Source of the DNA: Salibaculum sp031581025
GTDB taxonomy: Bacteria > Pseudomonadota > Alphaproteobacteria > Rhodobacterales > Rhodobacteraceae
Reading direction: 5' to 3' (one strand)
Assembly (NCBI RefSeq): GCF_031581025.1
Contig: NZ_JAVLCA010000010.1
DNA length: 64,000 nucleotides
Shown: piece after piece, positions 1 through 9,318 of the stretch
Layout of the letters: each line of letters starts with the position of its first letter
Numbering within the stretch: position 1 is the stretch's first letter
Made by a program: the position numbers and the translations under genes
Notes under the pieces: generated by a model
The model's input: the letters and a program-made list of their open reading frames with translations, nothing else
Told to the model about the DNA's origin: nothing
Databases searched by the model: none

Positions 1-54
1 TCAAAATCCCCCGATGGCAACATCGTGAGGGTTCGACTCCCTCCACCGGCACCA
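1..54 (+). tRNA. tRNA-Leu (CAA anticodon), 3' part only
   Basis: The window opens inside a class II tRNA. Visible are an anticodon loop reading CAA at 2-4, the 3' side of the anticodon stem, a long variable arm with a 5-bp stem closed by GCAA (12-25), a T arm (GAGGG/CCCTC, 27-43, with a TTCGACT loop), the 3' acceptor strand (44-50), discriminator A and an encoded CCA (52-54). The long variable arm plus CAA anticodon point to leucine. The 5' half lies outside the window. No integrase or repeated 3' end is seen next to it. Confidence 0.88.
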
Positions 55-176
55 ATGACTTGGCGGATTTCGGGCCGGTGACCGCGCTGCGCCCGGTCTA
101 GAGCCAGGTTCCACAGTCTTGTCGTGTTACTGTTTCCGCTCTGACGCGACCATGGGCGCGGCGGGGCACGCGGAAC

Positions 177-770
177 CTACGTCCGGCTCCGGTGCCAGCG
201 GACCCAGTCCTCGGGCGTGTCGAGGTCCAGCCGCGCGTTCTGACCGGGCAACGGAACAAGGTGACGTCTCTCGCCATACGCCGCGATGATGGTGCGCGCG
301 CCCGCGTCGCCGGACAGGTGCGCGAACGCCGGTCTCAACGACGCGGCGAAGAGGACCGGATGGCCGGGCTGGCCTTCAGCCGTTGCCGCTTGCCAGATCA
401 GCGCCCCGGGGGCCTGCGCCCGCGCCGCGATGACCCCGGCGATGTCGTCGCCGGTGATCGCGGGCATGTCGGCGGGCAGGATCAGCAGGTCGCGCTGGCG
501 GGGGATCGCCGCCTCGCCCGCGCGCAGGCTGGCCGACATGCCGTCCTGCCAGTCGGGTACGGTCACGATCCGCGCCGCGCGGGGCACCACCCGCGCCCGC
601 GGGTGGTGCGCACGGGGCAGGGTCACGATCACAGGGCCGTGGGGCAGGCACAGATCGACGCTCCGCTGCAGCAGCGCCACGCCATGAATCGGCTCCAGCA
701 GCTTGTCGCGCCCGCCCATCCGGCTGGCGGCCCCGGCCGCGGGGATGAGGATCGCCGGTGTCACGCCCAC
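177..770 (-). CDS. MocA-like nucleotidyltransferase (molybdenum cofactor cytidylyltransferase family)
   Basis: A 197-residue protein of the MobA/MocA GT-A nucleotidyltransferase fold. The N-terminus carries the nucleotide-binding signature PAAGAASRMGGRDKLL (about residues 11-26), in which the Arg and Lys bind the NTP. A later LPADMP segment (about 97-102) matches the metal-binding Asp region. Family members transfer CMP or GMP to molybdopterin, or handle related sugar-like substrates; the exact substrate is inferred only. The start is GTG at 770. It is monocistronic, and no xdh or coxL gene is next to it in the window, so the link to a particular molybdoenzyme is not shown. Confidence 0.75.
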   Translation of the reverse strand: MGVTPAILIPAAGAASRMGGRDKLLEPIHGVALLQRSVDLCLPHGPVIVTLPRAHHPRARVVPRAARIVTVPDWQDGMSASLRAGEAAIPRQRDLLILPADMPAITGDDIAGVIAARAQAPGALIWQAATAEGQPGHPVLFAASLRPAFAHLSGDAGARTIIAAYGERRHLVPLPGQNARLDLDTPEDWVRWHRSRT

Positions 771-922
771 CAGGGCGCCGCCGGTCGCGACGCCCCGCTG
801 ACCAAGGAATGATGCCCCGTGACCCCGATGTCCTTGACCGGGCGCTGCGCTGTCGTCTCCATGCTTCCTCCGATGTTTGCGACATCAGCCTAGGCGCGCG
901 GGCGCGGGCGCGGAAGCCCGGT

Positions 923-941
923 TGCGACAGGAACTGTCGCG
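923..941. promoter_or_regulatory. Inverted repeat, candidate operator upstream of the FAD/GcvT gene
   Basis: GCGACAG (924-930) and CTGTCGC (934-940) form a perfect 7-bp dyad with a 3-bp spacer, about 60 bp upstream of the start at 999. A weaker dyad GATGT-N5-ACATC lies near 873-887. The 228-bp gap between the two divergent genes is otherwise featureless. A role as repressor or activator site is inferred from position and symmetry. Confidence 0.35.
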
Positions 942-998
942 AAGTGGAAAGGAATCGGCCCGCCCGCCCCGCAGGTTGGCGGCCGAAGGAGAGATCAC

Positions 999-3404
999 AT
1001 GCGCACCCATGCAAGGGCCGTCGTCATCGGGGGCGGCGTCATCGGCTGCTCCATCCTCTACCACCTGACGCGTGCGGGCTGGACGGATGTTGTCCTGCTG
1101 GAACGCGACGAGTTGACCAGCGGGTCGACCTGGCACGCCGCCGCGAATATCCACGGGCTGCACGACAGCACGAACATCAGCCGCATCCAGCACTACACGA
1201 TGCAGCTTTACAAGGATCTCGAGGCCGAGACGGGGCAGGGCTGCGGCGTGTTCCAGCCCGGGTCGCTCTACCTCGCGCAGACGGAAGACCGCGCGCACCA
1301 GTTGCGCCTGCAAGCGGCCAAGGCCCGCTACTATGGAATGAACTTCCACGAGGTCAGCCGCGACGAGGCCGAACATCTGCACCCGCTGGTGGATTTCGAC
1401 GGGGTGCGCTGCATCATGTACGAACCCGAGGGCGGCAATGTGGACCCTTCGGGCGTGACCAACGCCTATGCCATGGGCGCGCGGGCGGCGGGGGCCGAAA
1501 TCCTGCGCTTCACCCCGGTCACGGCGACGGTGCAGCAACCCGACGGCGGCTGGATCGTCGAGACGCCGAACGGCAACATCCGGACCGACTGGGTCATCAA
1601 TGCCGCGGGCCTCTGGGGCCGCGAGGTGGCCGGCCTGGCGGGGATCGAATTGCCCCTGCAACCCACCGAACACCAGTATTTCGTCACCGAGACCATGGCC
1701 GAGATCGCCGGGTTGGACCGGCGCCTGCCTTCCGTCGCCGACCGCGACGGCGAATACTACCTGCGCCAGGAAGGCCAGGGCCTGCTGATCGGCGCCTATG
1801 AGCGCGACGTGCGCTTCTGGGCGGAAGAGGGCACGCCGCTGGACTTCGCGCATGACCTGTTCCCCGACGACCTGGAGCGGATCGAGGACAACATGATGCG
1901 CGCCATCGACCGCGTCCCGGCGGTGGGCCAGGCGGGGATCAAGCGCGTCATCAACGGCCCGATGATCTGGTCGCCGGATGCCAATGTCCTGTTCGGCCCG
2001 CACCCGGACCTGCGCAACTACTTCTGCTGCAACGGCATCATTCCGGGCTTCAGCCAGTCCGGGGGCATGGGGCTGATGGCGGCCGACTGGATAACCAGTG
2101 GCGAAAGCCGCTATGACATGTTCGCCTGGGACGTGGCCCGGTTCGGCAAATGGGCGGAAACGGCCTTTACCCGGGCGCGGGTCGTGGACCAGTATGCCCA
2201 CCGCTTCGCGATCCATTTCCCCGGCGAGGAACGCGCGGCGGGCCGCCCGGTGCGGGTGCGCCCGGTCTACGAGACGCAGAAGGCGATGGGCGCGGTCTTC
2301 GGGTTGAATTATGGCTGGGAACATCCCGCCTATTTCGACGCCGACACGCCCGACAGCGCCGGCTTTACCCGCCAGCCCTGGTTCGACAGCGTCGGGCGCG
2401 AGGCGAAGATGCTCCGTGAAACCCTTGGCGTGATTGATATTTCCAACTTTGCGAAATACAGGGTCGCGGGGCCGGGGGCCGAGGGTTGGCTTGATGCCGT
2501 CTTTGCCAATCGGATGCCGCGCGAGGTTGGCCGGTCCTGCCTGACGCCCCTGATCGGGGTGCGCGGCGGCATCGCGGGGGATTTTACCGTCACCCGCATG
2601 GGCGATGAGGACTTCTGGGTCATCGGTTCTGGCATGGCCGAGCGGTATCACCAGAGGTTCTGGGCCATGGTGCCGCGGCCCGAGGGCACGACCTTCGAGG
2701 TGCTGGCCGAAGCCTGGTGCGGCTTCAACATCGCCGGACCTTTGGCGCGCAAGGCCCTGCAAAGCCTGACGAATACCTCTCTCAACACGGCGGACATGCC
2801 GTTCATGCGCTCGGCCTGGCTGGAGGTGGCGGGCGTAAGCTGCCTGGCGCTCCGCGTGTCCTTTACCGGCGATCTCGGCTGGGAACTGCACTGCCCGACC
2901 GAAGACCAGCCACAGCTATACGCGGCGCTTTTGGCGGCGGCCAAGGCCGCGGGCGGCGGGCCGGTCGGCAGCCGCGCGCTGATGTCGCTGCGGGTCGAAA
3001 AGGGTTATGGCAGTTGGGGCCGCGAATACAGCCCCGAATACTGGCCGCAGGAGGTGGGCCTCGACCGCCTGGTCAAGATGGACAAGGATTTCCTGAACAA
3101 GGCCGCTTACTTGCAGGTCAAGGATAATGCGCCGCGTGAAGAGTTGCGGCTGGTCCACGTGCAGCAGGTGGACCGCGCGGATGCCAGTGGCGGCGAGCCG
3201 ATCTTTCTGCCCGACGGCACGCCCGTGGGCCGCGTGACAAGCGGCACCTACGGGTATTCCGTGGGCATGTCTCTGGCGCTTGGCTACCTGTCCGGCGTGG
3301 CACCGGGGCAGGAGGTCGACGTCATGATCCTGGGCAAGCCCCATCGCGGCGTGGTGCTGGCCGAACCGCCCTTCGATCCGAAGGGCGACCGGCTGCGCGC
3401 ATGA
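999..3404 (+). CDS. FAD-dependent oxidoreductase with C-terminal GcvT domain (dimethylglycine/sarcosine dehydrogenase-like)
   Basis: An 801-residue two-domain enzyme. The N-terminal half is a DAO-type FAD domain: Rossmann motif VVIGGGVIGCS near residues 7-17, then GSTWHAA near 42-48, the position where relatives attach FAD covalently through His. From about residue 430 the protein resembles the glycine-cleavage T-protein aminomethyltransferase, which binds tetrahydrofolate and accepts the one-carbon unit. Relatives demethylate N-methylated amino acids such as dimethylglycine or sarcosine; the substrate here is not determined. AAGGAG lies 9 bp before the ATG. The gene stands alone, without soxBDAG or a transporter beside it, and a dyad lies upstream. 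Confidence 0.85.
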   Translation: MRTHARAVVIGGGVIGCSILYHLTRAGWTDVVLLERDELTSGSTWHAAANIHGLHDSTNISRIQHYTMQLYKDLEAETGQGCGVFQPGSLYLAQTEDRAHQLRLQAAKARYYGMNFHEVSRDEAEHLHPLVDFDGVRCIMYEPEGGNVDPSGVTNAYAMGARAAGAEILRFTPVTATVQQPDGGWIVETPNGNIRTDWVINAAGLWGREVAGLAGIELPLQPTEHQYFVTETMAEIAGLDRRLPSVADRDGEYYLRQEGQGLLIGAYERDVRFWAEEGTPLDFAHDLFPDDLERIEDNMMRAIDRVPAVGQAGIKRVINGPMIWSPDANVLFGPHPDLRNYFCCNGIIPGFSQSGGMGLMAADWITSGESRYDMFAWDVARFGKWAETAFTRARVVDQYAHRFAIHFPGEERAAGRPVRVRPVYETQKAMGAVFGLNYGWEHPAYFDADTPDSAGFTRQPWFDSVGREAKMLRETLGVIDISNFAKYRVAGPGAEGWLDAVFANRMPREVGRSCLTPLIGVRGGIAGDFTVTRMGDEDFWVIGSGMAERYHQRFWAMVPRPEGTTFEVLAEAWCGFNIAGPLARKALQSLTNTSLNTADMPFMRSAWLEVAGVSCLALRVSFTGDLGWELHCPTEDQPQLYAALLAAAKAAGGGPVGSRALMSLRVEKGYGSWGREYSPEYWPQEVGLDRLVKMDKDFLNKAAYLQVKDNAPREELRLVHVQQVDRADASGGEPIFLPDGTPVGRVTSGTYGYSVGMSLALGYLSGVAPGQEVDVMILGKPHRGVVLAEPPFDPKGDRLRA

Positions 3405-3428
3405 ACACCGCGCGCCAAGCCCCTGAAA

Positions 3429-3986
3429 TCATGGGATTATGCGCGTATACTTGGTGCCTTCCAGCGTCGCGCCCACGCGCAGACCCGCCTGCGCGAAGAT
3501 CACGGCGATCACCGGCGCGAGCGAGGTCGTCGTCTCGGCCCGCAGGTTGCGGCCATCGGCCTTGACAGCGTATTCGGCATCGGCCCCCAGTGCCCAGCCG
3601 GGCGAGGTGCGGAAATCCATCAGCGCCTCCTCGGTCATGAAGAACAGCACATGGGAGTATTGCTGCGCGCCCACTTGCAACCCGGCGCTGCCGCCCGTGA
3701 TGGCGTAATAATCGACGGTGCTGTCGCCGATCCGCAGCGCGCCGCGCCCGTAGGTGCCGCCAAGGCCGAAGCCGGCCTCGGTCACGAGCGGCATGACCAG
3801 CATGCCGGCGGCCTTTTCGGACAGGTCGCGCGTGCCGGGATAGGTGTCATACATGAAGGTCAGGGTGGTGTTCACGCGGGAGTCGATCCGGTCGGACCCG
3901 CGCGACCCGATCCCGTTGCCGCACGCGGCAAGCGTTGTGGTGGCCAATGCGCCAAGCGCGAAGCCGCGTCTGGAAAAAGTACTCAT
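3429..3986 (-). CDS. SYLF (YSC84-like) domain lipoprotein
   Basis: A 185-residue protein. The N-terminus has a twin-arginine-like SRRGF followed by a hydrophobic stretch ending in the lipobox LAAC (Cys about residue 22), so the mature protein is probably a lipid-anchored envelope protein. The rest is a SYLF/YSC84 domain, a family associated with lipid binding; bacterial roles are poorly known. The start at 3986 was chosen because it places the signal peptide at the N-terminus and has GAGG upstream; a longer frame to 4034 would add 16 unlikely residues. It is transcribed toward the convergent GcvT gene, with 24 bp between the stops. Confidence 0.82.
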   Translation of the reverse strand: MSTFSRRGFALGALATTTLAACGNGIGSRGSDRIDSRVNTTLTFMYDTYPGTRDLSEKAAGMLVMPLVTEAGFGLGGTYGRGALRIGDSTVDYYAITGGSAGLQVGAQQYSHVLFFMTEEALMDFRTSPGWALGADAEYAVKADGRNLRAETTTSLAPVIAVIFAQAGLRVGATLEGTKYTRIIP

Positions 3987-4097
3987 GATGTCGCCTCGTG
4001 CCTGTCGGGCGGTATCCGCCTCGTTCTGCATCACAGTATAGGGAACCGGGGCCGGTCTGTCAGCACAAAGATGCCGCGGAACGGCTCCGTGCGGGAG

Positions 4098-5090
4098 TCA
4101 GCCGCCCAGCACCTCTGCGGCTTCGGGGGCGAAATAGGTCAGCACGCCATCGCAGCCCGCGCGTTTGAAACAGATGAGGCTTTCCATCATGATCGCCTGT
4201 CCGTCGAGCCAGCCGTTCTGTGCCGCCGCCCGCAGCATCGCGTATTCGCCCGAGACCTGGTAGGCGAAGGTGGGCACGCCGAAGCGGTCTTTCACGCGCT
4301 GGCAGATGTCGAGATAGGGCATCCCCGGTTTCACCATGACCATGTCGGCGCCCTCGGACAGATCGCGGGCGACCAGCCGCAGCGCCTCTTCGGAATTGGC
4401 CGGGTCCATCTGATAGGTAGTCTTGTCGCCCTTGAGCGCGCCCGAGGCGCCCACCGCGTCGCGGAAGGGGCCGTAAAAGCCGCTGGCATATTTGGCCGTA
4501 TAGGACAGGATCGTGACCTTCTGGTGGCCCTCGGCCTCCAGCGCCTGGCGGATGGCGCCCACCCGGCCATCCATCATGTCGGAGGGGCCGAGGATGTCGG
4601 CGCCCGCCTCGGCCTGGGCCAGGGCCATGCGCACAAGGGCGGCGACGGTTTCGTCGTTGACCACCTCGCCGTCGCGGACATAGCCGTCCTGGCCGTTGAT
4701 ATTGTAGGGGTCCAGCGCGATGTCGGTCATCACCGCCAGGCCCGGGGCGGCATCCTTGATGGCGCGGATCGCCTGGTTGGCGATGTTGTCGGGCGACCAG
4801 GCGACGGCGCAATCCTCGGTCCGGTCCTCGAGCGCGGTGTAGGGAAAGACGCAGATGGCCGGGATGCCCAGCGCCTCGGCCTGGCGGGCGGCCCGGGCGA
4901 CACGGTCCACCGTGCGGCGCACCACGCCGGGCATCGAGGGCACCGGGTCCTCGGCGTCATGCCCTGCCATCACGAAGACGGGCCAGATGAAATCGGCCGG
5001 TGTGAGGGCACTTTCGCGCACCATGGCGCGCAGGGCGGGCGTGGCACGCAGCCGGCGCGGCCGGGCGGCGGGAAATCGGGTCAGGGTCAT
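4098..5090 (-). CDS. hemB: Delta-aminolevulinic acid dehydratase (porphobilinogen synthase)
   Basis: A 330-residue HemB condensing two 5-aminolevulinate molecules to porphobilinogen in the cytoplasm, the second common step of tetrapyrrole synthesis. Clear family segments are RPRRLR near the start, DFIWPVFV (about 33-40), the lysine-bearing LSYTAKYASGFYGPFRDA (about 197-214) and the second active-site lysine in MVMVKPGMPYLDI (about 250-262). Length is normal. The start ATG at 5090 has AAGG upstream. It is divergent from the membrane-protein gene at 5208, with a 117-bp shared promoter region in which I see no convincing promoter boxes. Confidence 0.97.
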   Translation of the reverse strand: MTLTRFPAARPRRLRATPALRAMVRESALTPADFIWPVFVMAGHDAEDPVPSMPGVVRRTVDRVARAARQAEALGIPAICVFPYTALEDRTEDCAVAWSPDNIANQAIRAIKDAAPGLAVMTDIALDPYNINGQDGYVRDGEVVNDETVAALVRMALAQAEAGADILGPSDMMDGRVGAIRQALEAEGHQKVTILSYTAKYASGFYGPFRDAVGASGALKGDKTTYQMDPANSEEALRLVARDLSEGADMVMVKPGMPYLDICQRVKDRFGVPTFAYQVSGEYAMLRAAAQNGWLDGQAIMMESLICFKRAGCDGVLTYFAPEAAEVLGG

Positions 5091-5207
5091 GGTCTTGGCC
5101 TTTCAGTCACACCTGCGGGATCGCCCCGATATTTGCCTGGCTCAAGGCTGGGCATTGCCGGGGTGCACCGCTAGGTTGCCGCAAAACACAACAGGCTGCC
5201 ATACCCC

Positions 5208-5732
5208 GTGAACTGGACAACCACCCTTTTCGAAGTCATCGACATGCGCTCGTTCTCGAACCTCTGGTTCTGGATCGGACTGGCTGTCATCTGGTCCTCG
5301 GCCAGCCATTGGGTGTTGGGGGTGCCTCATGACATGATCACCCGCGCCCGACGTCATGGGGGCAAGGCGCAGGACGATCTGGAGTTGCTGGTGCGTATCA
5401 ACGTCGACCGGCTGCTGCATATCGCGCAGGTCTCGGGGCTGGTGCTGCTGGGCAGCCTGGCCTTCGTGCTGACCTCGCTCGCGATCCTCGCGTTCTGGTA
5501 CGGCGTCGAGTTCGCGCAGGCGACGTTCCTGCTGGCGCTGCCGCTGTCGATCGTGGGCGCGCTCAGCCTGGCCGCGGCGCGCCGCATCGCGCGCGAACAG
5601 CCCGCCGGCGACGACCTGCACCGGCACCTGATCCGGCAGCGGGTCACGACCCAGGTGATCGGAATGATCTCGATCTTCGTCACCGCCATGTTCGGCATGT
5701 ACCAGAACCTGGCCGTCAGCCCCGGCTTTTGA
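5208..5732 (+). CDS. Small integral membrane protein of unknown function
   Basis: A 174-residue protein starting with GTG. Hydrophobic segments lie at about 18-38, 75-98, 102-122 and 149-170, so about four transmembrane helices, with a charged stretch (RARRHGGKAQDDLELL) between the first two. I recall similar Rhodobacterales proteins carrying the database label 'component of SufBCD complex', but nothing in the sequence or neighbourhood supports iron-sulfur assembly, and no suf genes are present. It ends 46 bp before mfd and may be co-transcribed with it. Confidence 0.7.
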   Translation: MNWTTTLFEVIDMRSFSNLWFWIGLAVIWSSASHWVLGVPHDMITRARRHGGKAQDDLELLVRINVDRLLHIAQVSGLVLLGSLAFVLTSLAILAFWYGVEFAQATFLLALPLSIVGALSLAAARRIAREQPAGDDLHRHLIRQRVTTQVIGMISIFVTAMFGMYQNLAVSPGF

Positions 5733-5778
5733 TCATTGCGAATTGACACGACGCGGCAGCGGGGTAGGTGAGGCGCTT

Positions 5779-8700
5779 ATGACTGCACCCGATCATATCA
5801 CCGTGGGCGGTGCCCCCGAGGGGCACGACGCCCGCCTGGTTCTTCAGGAAGTGGCCCGGCAAGGCGGGCCCGTCGTGCATGTGGCGCGCGATGACAAGCG
5901 GCTGGCGGCCATGCGCGCCGCGCTGGCCTTCTTCGACCCCGCCATGCCGGTGCTGCATTTTCCGGGTTGGGATTGCCTGCCCTTCGATCGGGTGTCGCCC
6001 CATGCCGATATCTCGGCCGCGCGGATGGCCACGCTGGCCGCGCTTGTTCACGAGATGCCGCAGCGCTTCGTGCTGTTGACGACGCTCAACGCCGCGACCC
6101 AGCGCGTCCCCGCCCGCGAGGTCCTGCAAGAGGCCGCCTTCACCGCCCGCGTGAGCGAGCGCATCGACGAGGAGGCCCTGCGCGGCTTTCTGGTGCGCAT
6201 GGGCTTTTCACAGGCCCCCACGGTGACCGAGCCGGGCGACTACGCGATCCGGGGCGGCATCATCGACATCTACCCACCGGGCCATGCCGGGCCGGTGCGG
6301 CTGGACCTGTTCGGCGATGTCCTCGATGGTGCGCGGCGGTTCGATCCGGCCAGCCAGCGGACCACGGAAAAGCTGGACAAGGTCGACCTCGCCCCGGTCT
6401 CGGAGGTGATCCTCGACGAGGCCGCGATCACCCGGTTCCGGCAGAATTACCGGCTGGAATTCGGCGCGGCGGGCAGCGACGATCCGCTTTACGAGGCGGT
6501 CAGCGCCGGCCGCAAGCATCAGGGCATCGAACACTGGCTGGGCTTCTTCCATGACCGGCTGGAAACGCTTTTTGACTACCTGCCCGGCGCCACGATCACG
6601 CTGGACGATCACAGCGCAGCGCAGCGGCAGGCACGCTGGGACACGATCGCCGATCAATACGACGCCCGGCGCGAGGCGATGGCGGCCAAGGGCCGGGTCG
6701 ATACCGTCTACAAGCCCGCCCCGCCCGAAACGCTTTACCTCGACCCTGAGGCCTGGGAGGCGGCCACCACCGGGATGCGGCGGTTGCAGTTCTCGGCCCT
6801 GCCGCAGGCCACCAGGCCGGGCGTGATCGACGCGGGCGGCCGCGTGGGCCGCAATTTCCTGCCCGAACGCCAGCAGGAAAGTCTCAGTCTTTTCGGGGCT
6901 TTGGCCGATCATATTCGCTCGAAACTCGAAGATGGGCCGGTGGTCATCGCCTCTTACTCGGATGGCGCGCGCGAGCGGCTGACCGGCCTGATCGAGGACG
7001 AGAACCTGGCCGAGGCGATCCCGGTGACGGACTTTACCCGGGTCGGTCGCCACGGGCTGCATCTCGCGGTCTGGGCGCTGGAACACGGCTTTGAGGCGCC
7101 CGAGGACGCGGGCCGTCTGACGGTGATCTCGGAACAGGACGTGCTGGGCGACCGGCTGATCCGCCAGACCAAGCGCCGGCGCAAGGCCGAGAGCTTCCTG
7201 ACCGAGACGCAGGCGCTGACTCCGGGCGACCTCGTGGTCCATGTGGATCACGGCATCGGGCGCTATCTGGGGCTCGAGGTGGTCAGTGCCGCCGGGGCCG
7301 CGCATGAATGCCTGGTGCTGGAATATGCCGAGGCCGCCAAGCTCTACCTGCCGGTCGAGAACATCGAGCTGCTGTCGCAATACGGCCACGAGGAGGGCCT
7401 GCTCGACAAGCTGGGCGGTGGCGCCTGGCAGGCGAAGAAGGCGCGGCTCAAGGAACGCATCCGCGAGATGGCCGAGCGGCTGATCCGGGTGGCCGCCGAA
7501 CGCGAGTTGCGCACCGCCCCGGCCATGACCCCGCCCGAGGGCATGTGGGACCAGTTCCTGTCGCGCTTTCCCTACCAGGAGACCGAGGACCAGCTGCAGG
7601 CTATCGAGGACGTCACCGAGGACCTGGAATCGGGCCGGCCCATGGACCGGCTGATCTGCGGAGACGTGGGCTTCGGCAAGACCGAGGTGGCGATCCGCGC
7701 CGCCTTCCTGGCCGCCATGTCCGGGGTGCAGGTCGCGGTGATCGCGCCCACCACGCTGCTGGCGCGCCAGCACTACCAGAGCTTTGCCGACCGCTTTCGC
7801 GGATTTCCCGTCAACGTGCGGGCGCTGTCGCGTTTCGTCGGCACCAAGGAGGCCGCCGAGACCCGCGACGCCATGGCAAAGGGCACGGCGGATATTGTTG
7901 TGGGCACCCATGCGCTGCTGGCCAAGAGCGTGAAGTTCCAGAACCTCGGGCTATTGATCATCGACGAGGAACAGCACTTCGGCGTCCAGCACAAGGAACG
8001 GCTCAAGCAGCTGCGCACGGATATCCACGTGCTGACCCTGACGGCGACACCCATCCCGCGCACCTTGCAACTGTCGCTGTCGGGTGTGCGCGAGTTGTCG
8101 GTGATCGGCACCCCGCCGGTGGACCGGCTGTCCATCCGCACCTATGTCAGCGAGTTCGACACCGTCACCTTGCGCGAGGCGCTGCTGCGCGAGCACTATC
8201 GCGGCGGGCAGAGCTTCTTCGTGGTGCCGCGTGTCTCCGACCTGCCCGAGATCCAGACCTTCCTGCGCGACGAGGTGCCCGAGGTCAGCGTCGTCACCGC
8301 CCATGGCCAGATGGCGGCGGGCGAGCTGGACGACCGCATGAACGCCTTCTACGACGGCAAGTATGACGTTCTGCTGGCCACGACGATCGTGGAATCGGGG
8401 CTGGATATTCCCACCGCCAATACCATGATCGTGCATCGCGCCGACATGTTCGGGCTGTCTCAGCTCTACCAGATCCGGGGCCGGGTGGGCCGCTCCAAGA
8501 CGCGCGCCTATGCCTATCTGACCTACCGGCCGCGCCAGCGCCTGACCCCCCAGGCCGAAAAGCGCCTGCGCGTGCTGGGCTCCATCGACACGCTGGGGGC
8601 GGGCTTTGCGCTGGCCAGCCAGGATCTGGATATTCGCGGGGCCGGCAACCTGCTGGGCGAGGAACAATCGGGCCAGATGCGCGAGGTGGGCTACGAGCTT

Positions 8701-9231
8701 TACCAGTCGATGCTGGAAGAGCAGATCGCCAAGATCAAGGCGGGCGAGACCACCATGGTCGAGGATGGACAGTGGGCGCCGCAGATCAACCTTGGCGTGC
8801 CGGTGCTGATCCCCGAGGACTATGTGCCCGACCTTGACGTGCGGCTGGGGCTCTATCGTCGCCTGTCGGGGCTGCAGACCAAGGTCGAGCTGGAGGGCTT
8901 CGCCGCCGAGATGATCGACCGGTTCGGACCGCTGCCCAAGGAGGTCAACACGCTGATGCTGGTGGTGCGGATCAAGGCCATGTGCAAGCGCGCCGGGATC
9001 AGCCACCTGGACGGCGGGCCTAAGGGCGCGACAATCCGGTTCCACAATGACAAGTTCGCCTCGCCCGAGGGGCTGGTGCAGTTCATCAAGGATCAGCGCG
9101 GCCTGGCCAAGGTCAAGGACAACAAGATCGTCGTGCGCCGCGACTGGGGTCGCGATAGCGACAAGATCAAGGGCGCCTTCGCCATCGCGCAGGACCTGGC
9201 CAAGAAGGTGAAAGAAGCGCAGGCGGCGTGA
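5779..9231 (+). CDS. mfd: Transcription-repair coupling factor Mfd
   Basis: A 1150-residue ATP-dependent translocase that removes RNA polymerase stalled at DNA lesions and recruits UvrA. Order of domains: UvrB-like N-terminal region (about 1-340), CarD-like RNA-polymerase-interaction domain (beginning near PGDLVVHVDHGIGRYLG), then the RecG-like motor with Walker A GDVGFGKTE (about 630), DEEQ box (about 727), TATPIPRTL, and RGRVGRS, followed by the C-terminal regulatory domain. The ATG at 5779 is preferred over an upstream TTG at 5743 because GGTGAGG lies just before it and the N-terminus then matches the family. Length is typical. Confidence 0.97.
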   Translation: MTAPDHITVGGAPEGHDARLVLQEVARQGGPVVHVARDDKRLAAMRAALAFFDPAMPVLHFPGWDCLPFDRVSPHADISAARMATLAALVHEMPQRFVLLTTLNAATQRVPAREVLQEAAFTARVSERIDEEALRGFLVRMGFSQAPTVTEPGDYAIRGGIIDIYPPGHAGPVRLDLFGDVLDGARRFDPASQRTTEKLDKVDLAPVSEVILDEAAITRFRQNYRLEFGAAGSDDPLYEAVSAGRKHQGIEHWLGFFHDRLETLFDYLPGATITLDDHSAAQRQARWDTIADQYDARREAMAAKGRVDTVYKPAPPETLYLDPEAWEAATTGMRRLQFSALPQATRPGVIDAGGRVGRNFLPERQQESLSLFGALADHIRSKLEDGPVVIASYSDGARERLTGLIEDENLAEAIPVTDFTRVGRHGLHLAVWALEHGFEAPEDAGRLTVISEQDVLGDRLIRQTKRRRKAESFLTETQALTPGDLVVHVDHGIGRYLGLEVVSAAGAAHECLVLEYAEAAKLYLPVENIELLSQYGHEEGLLDKLGGGAWQAKKARLKERIREMAERLIRVAAERELRTAPAMTPPEGMWDQFLSRFPYQETEDQLQAIEDVTEDLESGRPMDRLICGDVGFGKTEVAIRAAFLAAMSGVQVAVIAPTTLLARQHYQSFADRFRGFPVNVRALSRFVGTKEAAETRDAMAKGTADIVVGTHALLAKSVKFQNLGLLIIDEEQHFGVQHKERLKQLRTDIHVLTLTATPIPRTLQLSLSGVRELSVIGTPPVDRLSIRTYVSEFDTVTLREALLREHYRGGQSFFVVPRVSDLPEIQTFLRDEVPEVSVVTAHGQMAAGELDDRMNAFYDGKYDVLLATTIVESGLDIPTANTMIVHRADMFGLSQLYQIRGRVGRSKTRAYAYLTYRPRQRLTPQAEKRLRVLGSIDTLGAGFALASQDLDIRGAGNLLGEEQSGQMREVGYELYQSMLEEQIAKIKAGETTMVEDGQWAPQINLGVPVLIPEDYVPDLDVRLGLYRRLSGLQTKVELEGFAAEMIDRFGPLPKEVNTLMLVVRIKAMCKRAGISHLDGGPKGATIRFHNDKFASPEGLVQFIKDQRGLAKVKDNKIVVRRDWGRDSDKIKGAFAIAQDLAKKVKEAQAA

Positions 9232-9233
9232 AA

Positions 9234-9296
9234 CGGGCCGTCGACGGCCCGTTACCCTCCTGCGGGGACGCAGGAGGGCGCGGTGTCGTCACCGCG
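9234..9296. terminator. Three tandem hairpins between convergent genes
   Basis: Directly after the mfd stop are a perfect 18-bp palindrome (9234-9251), a 10-bp stem with a GGGA loop (9255-9264 with 9269-9278) and a 7-bp stem (9279-9285 with 9290-9296). None is followed by a T run, so classic intrinsic termination is not supported. They separate mfd from the convergent efflux gene and may block read-through or protect 3' ends. Confidence 0.5.
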
Positions 9297-9318
9297 CGGT
9301 GACGGCCGTCCGCCCCGC

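Noticed and set aside
1..54. tRNA-Leu as an attachment site for a genomic island
   Set aside because: No integrase, no repeated tRNA 3' end and no foreign-looking composition follow it in the window.
885..2891. Open frame of 668 codons on the minus strand
   Set aside because: Antisense shadow of the FAD/GcvT oxidoreductase; no domain, no ribosome site.
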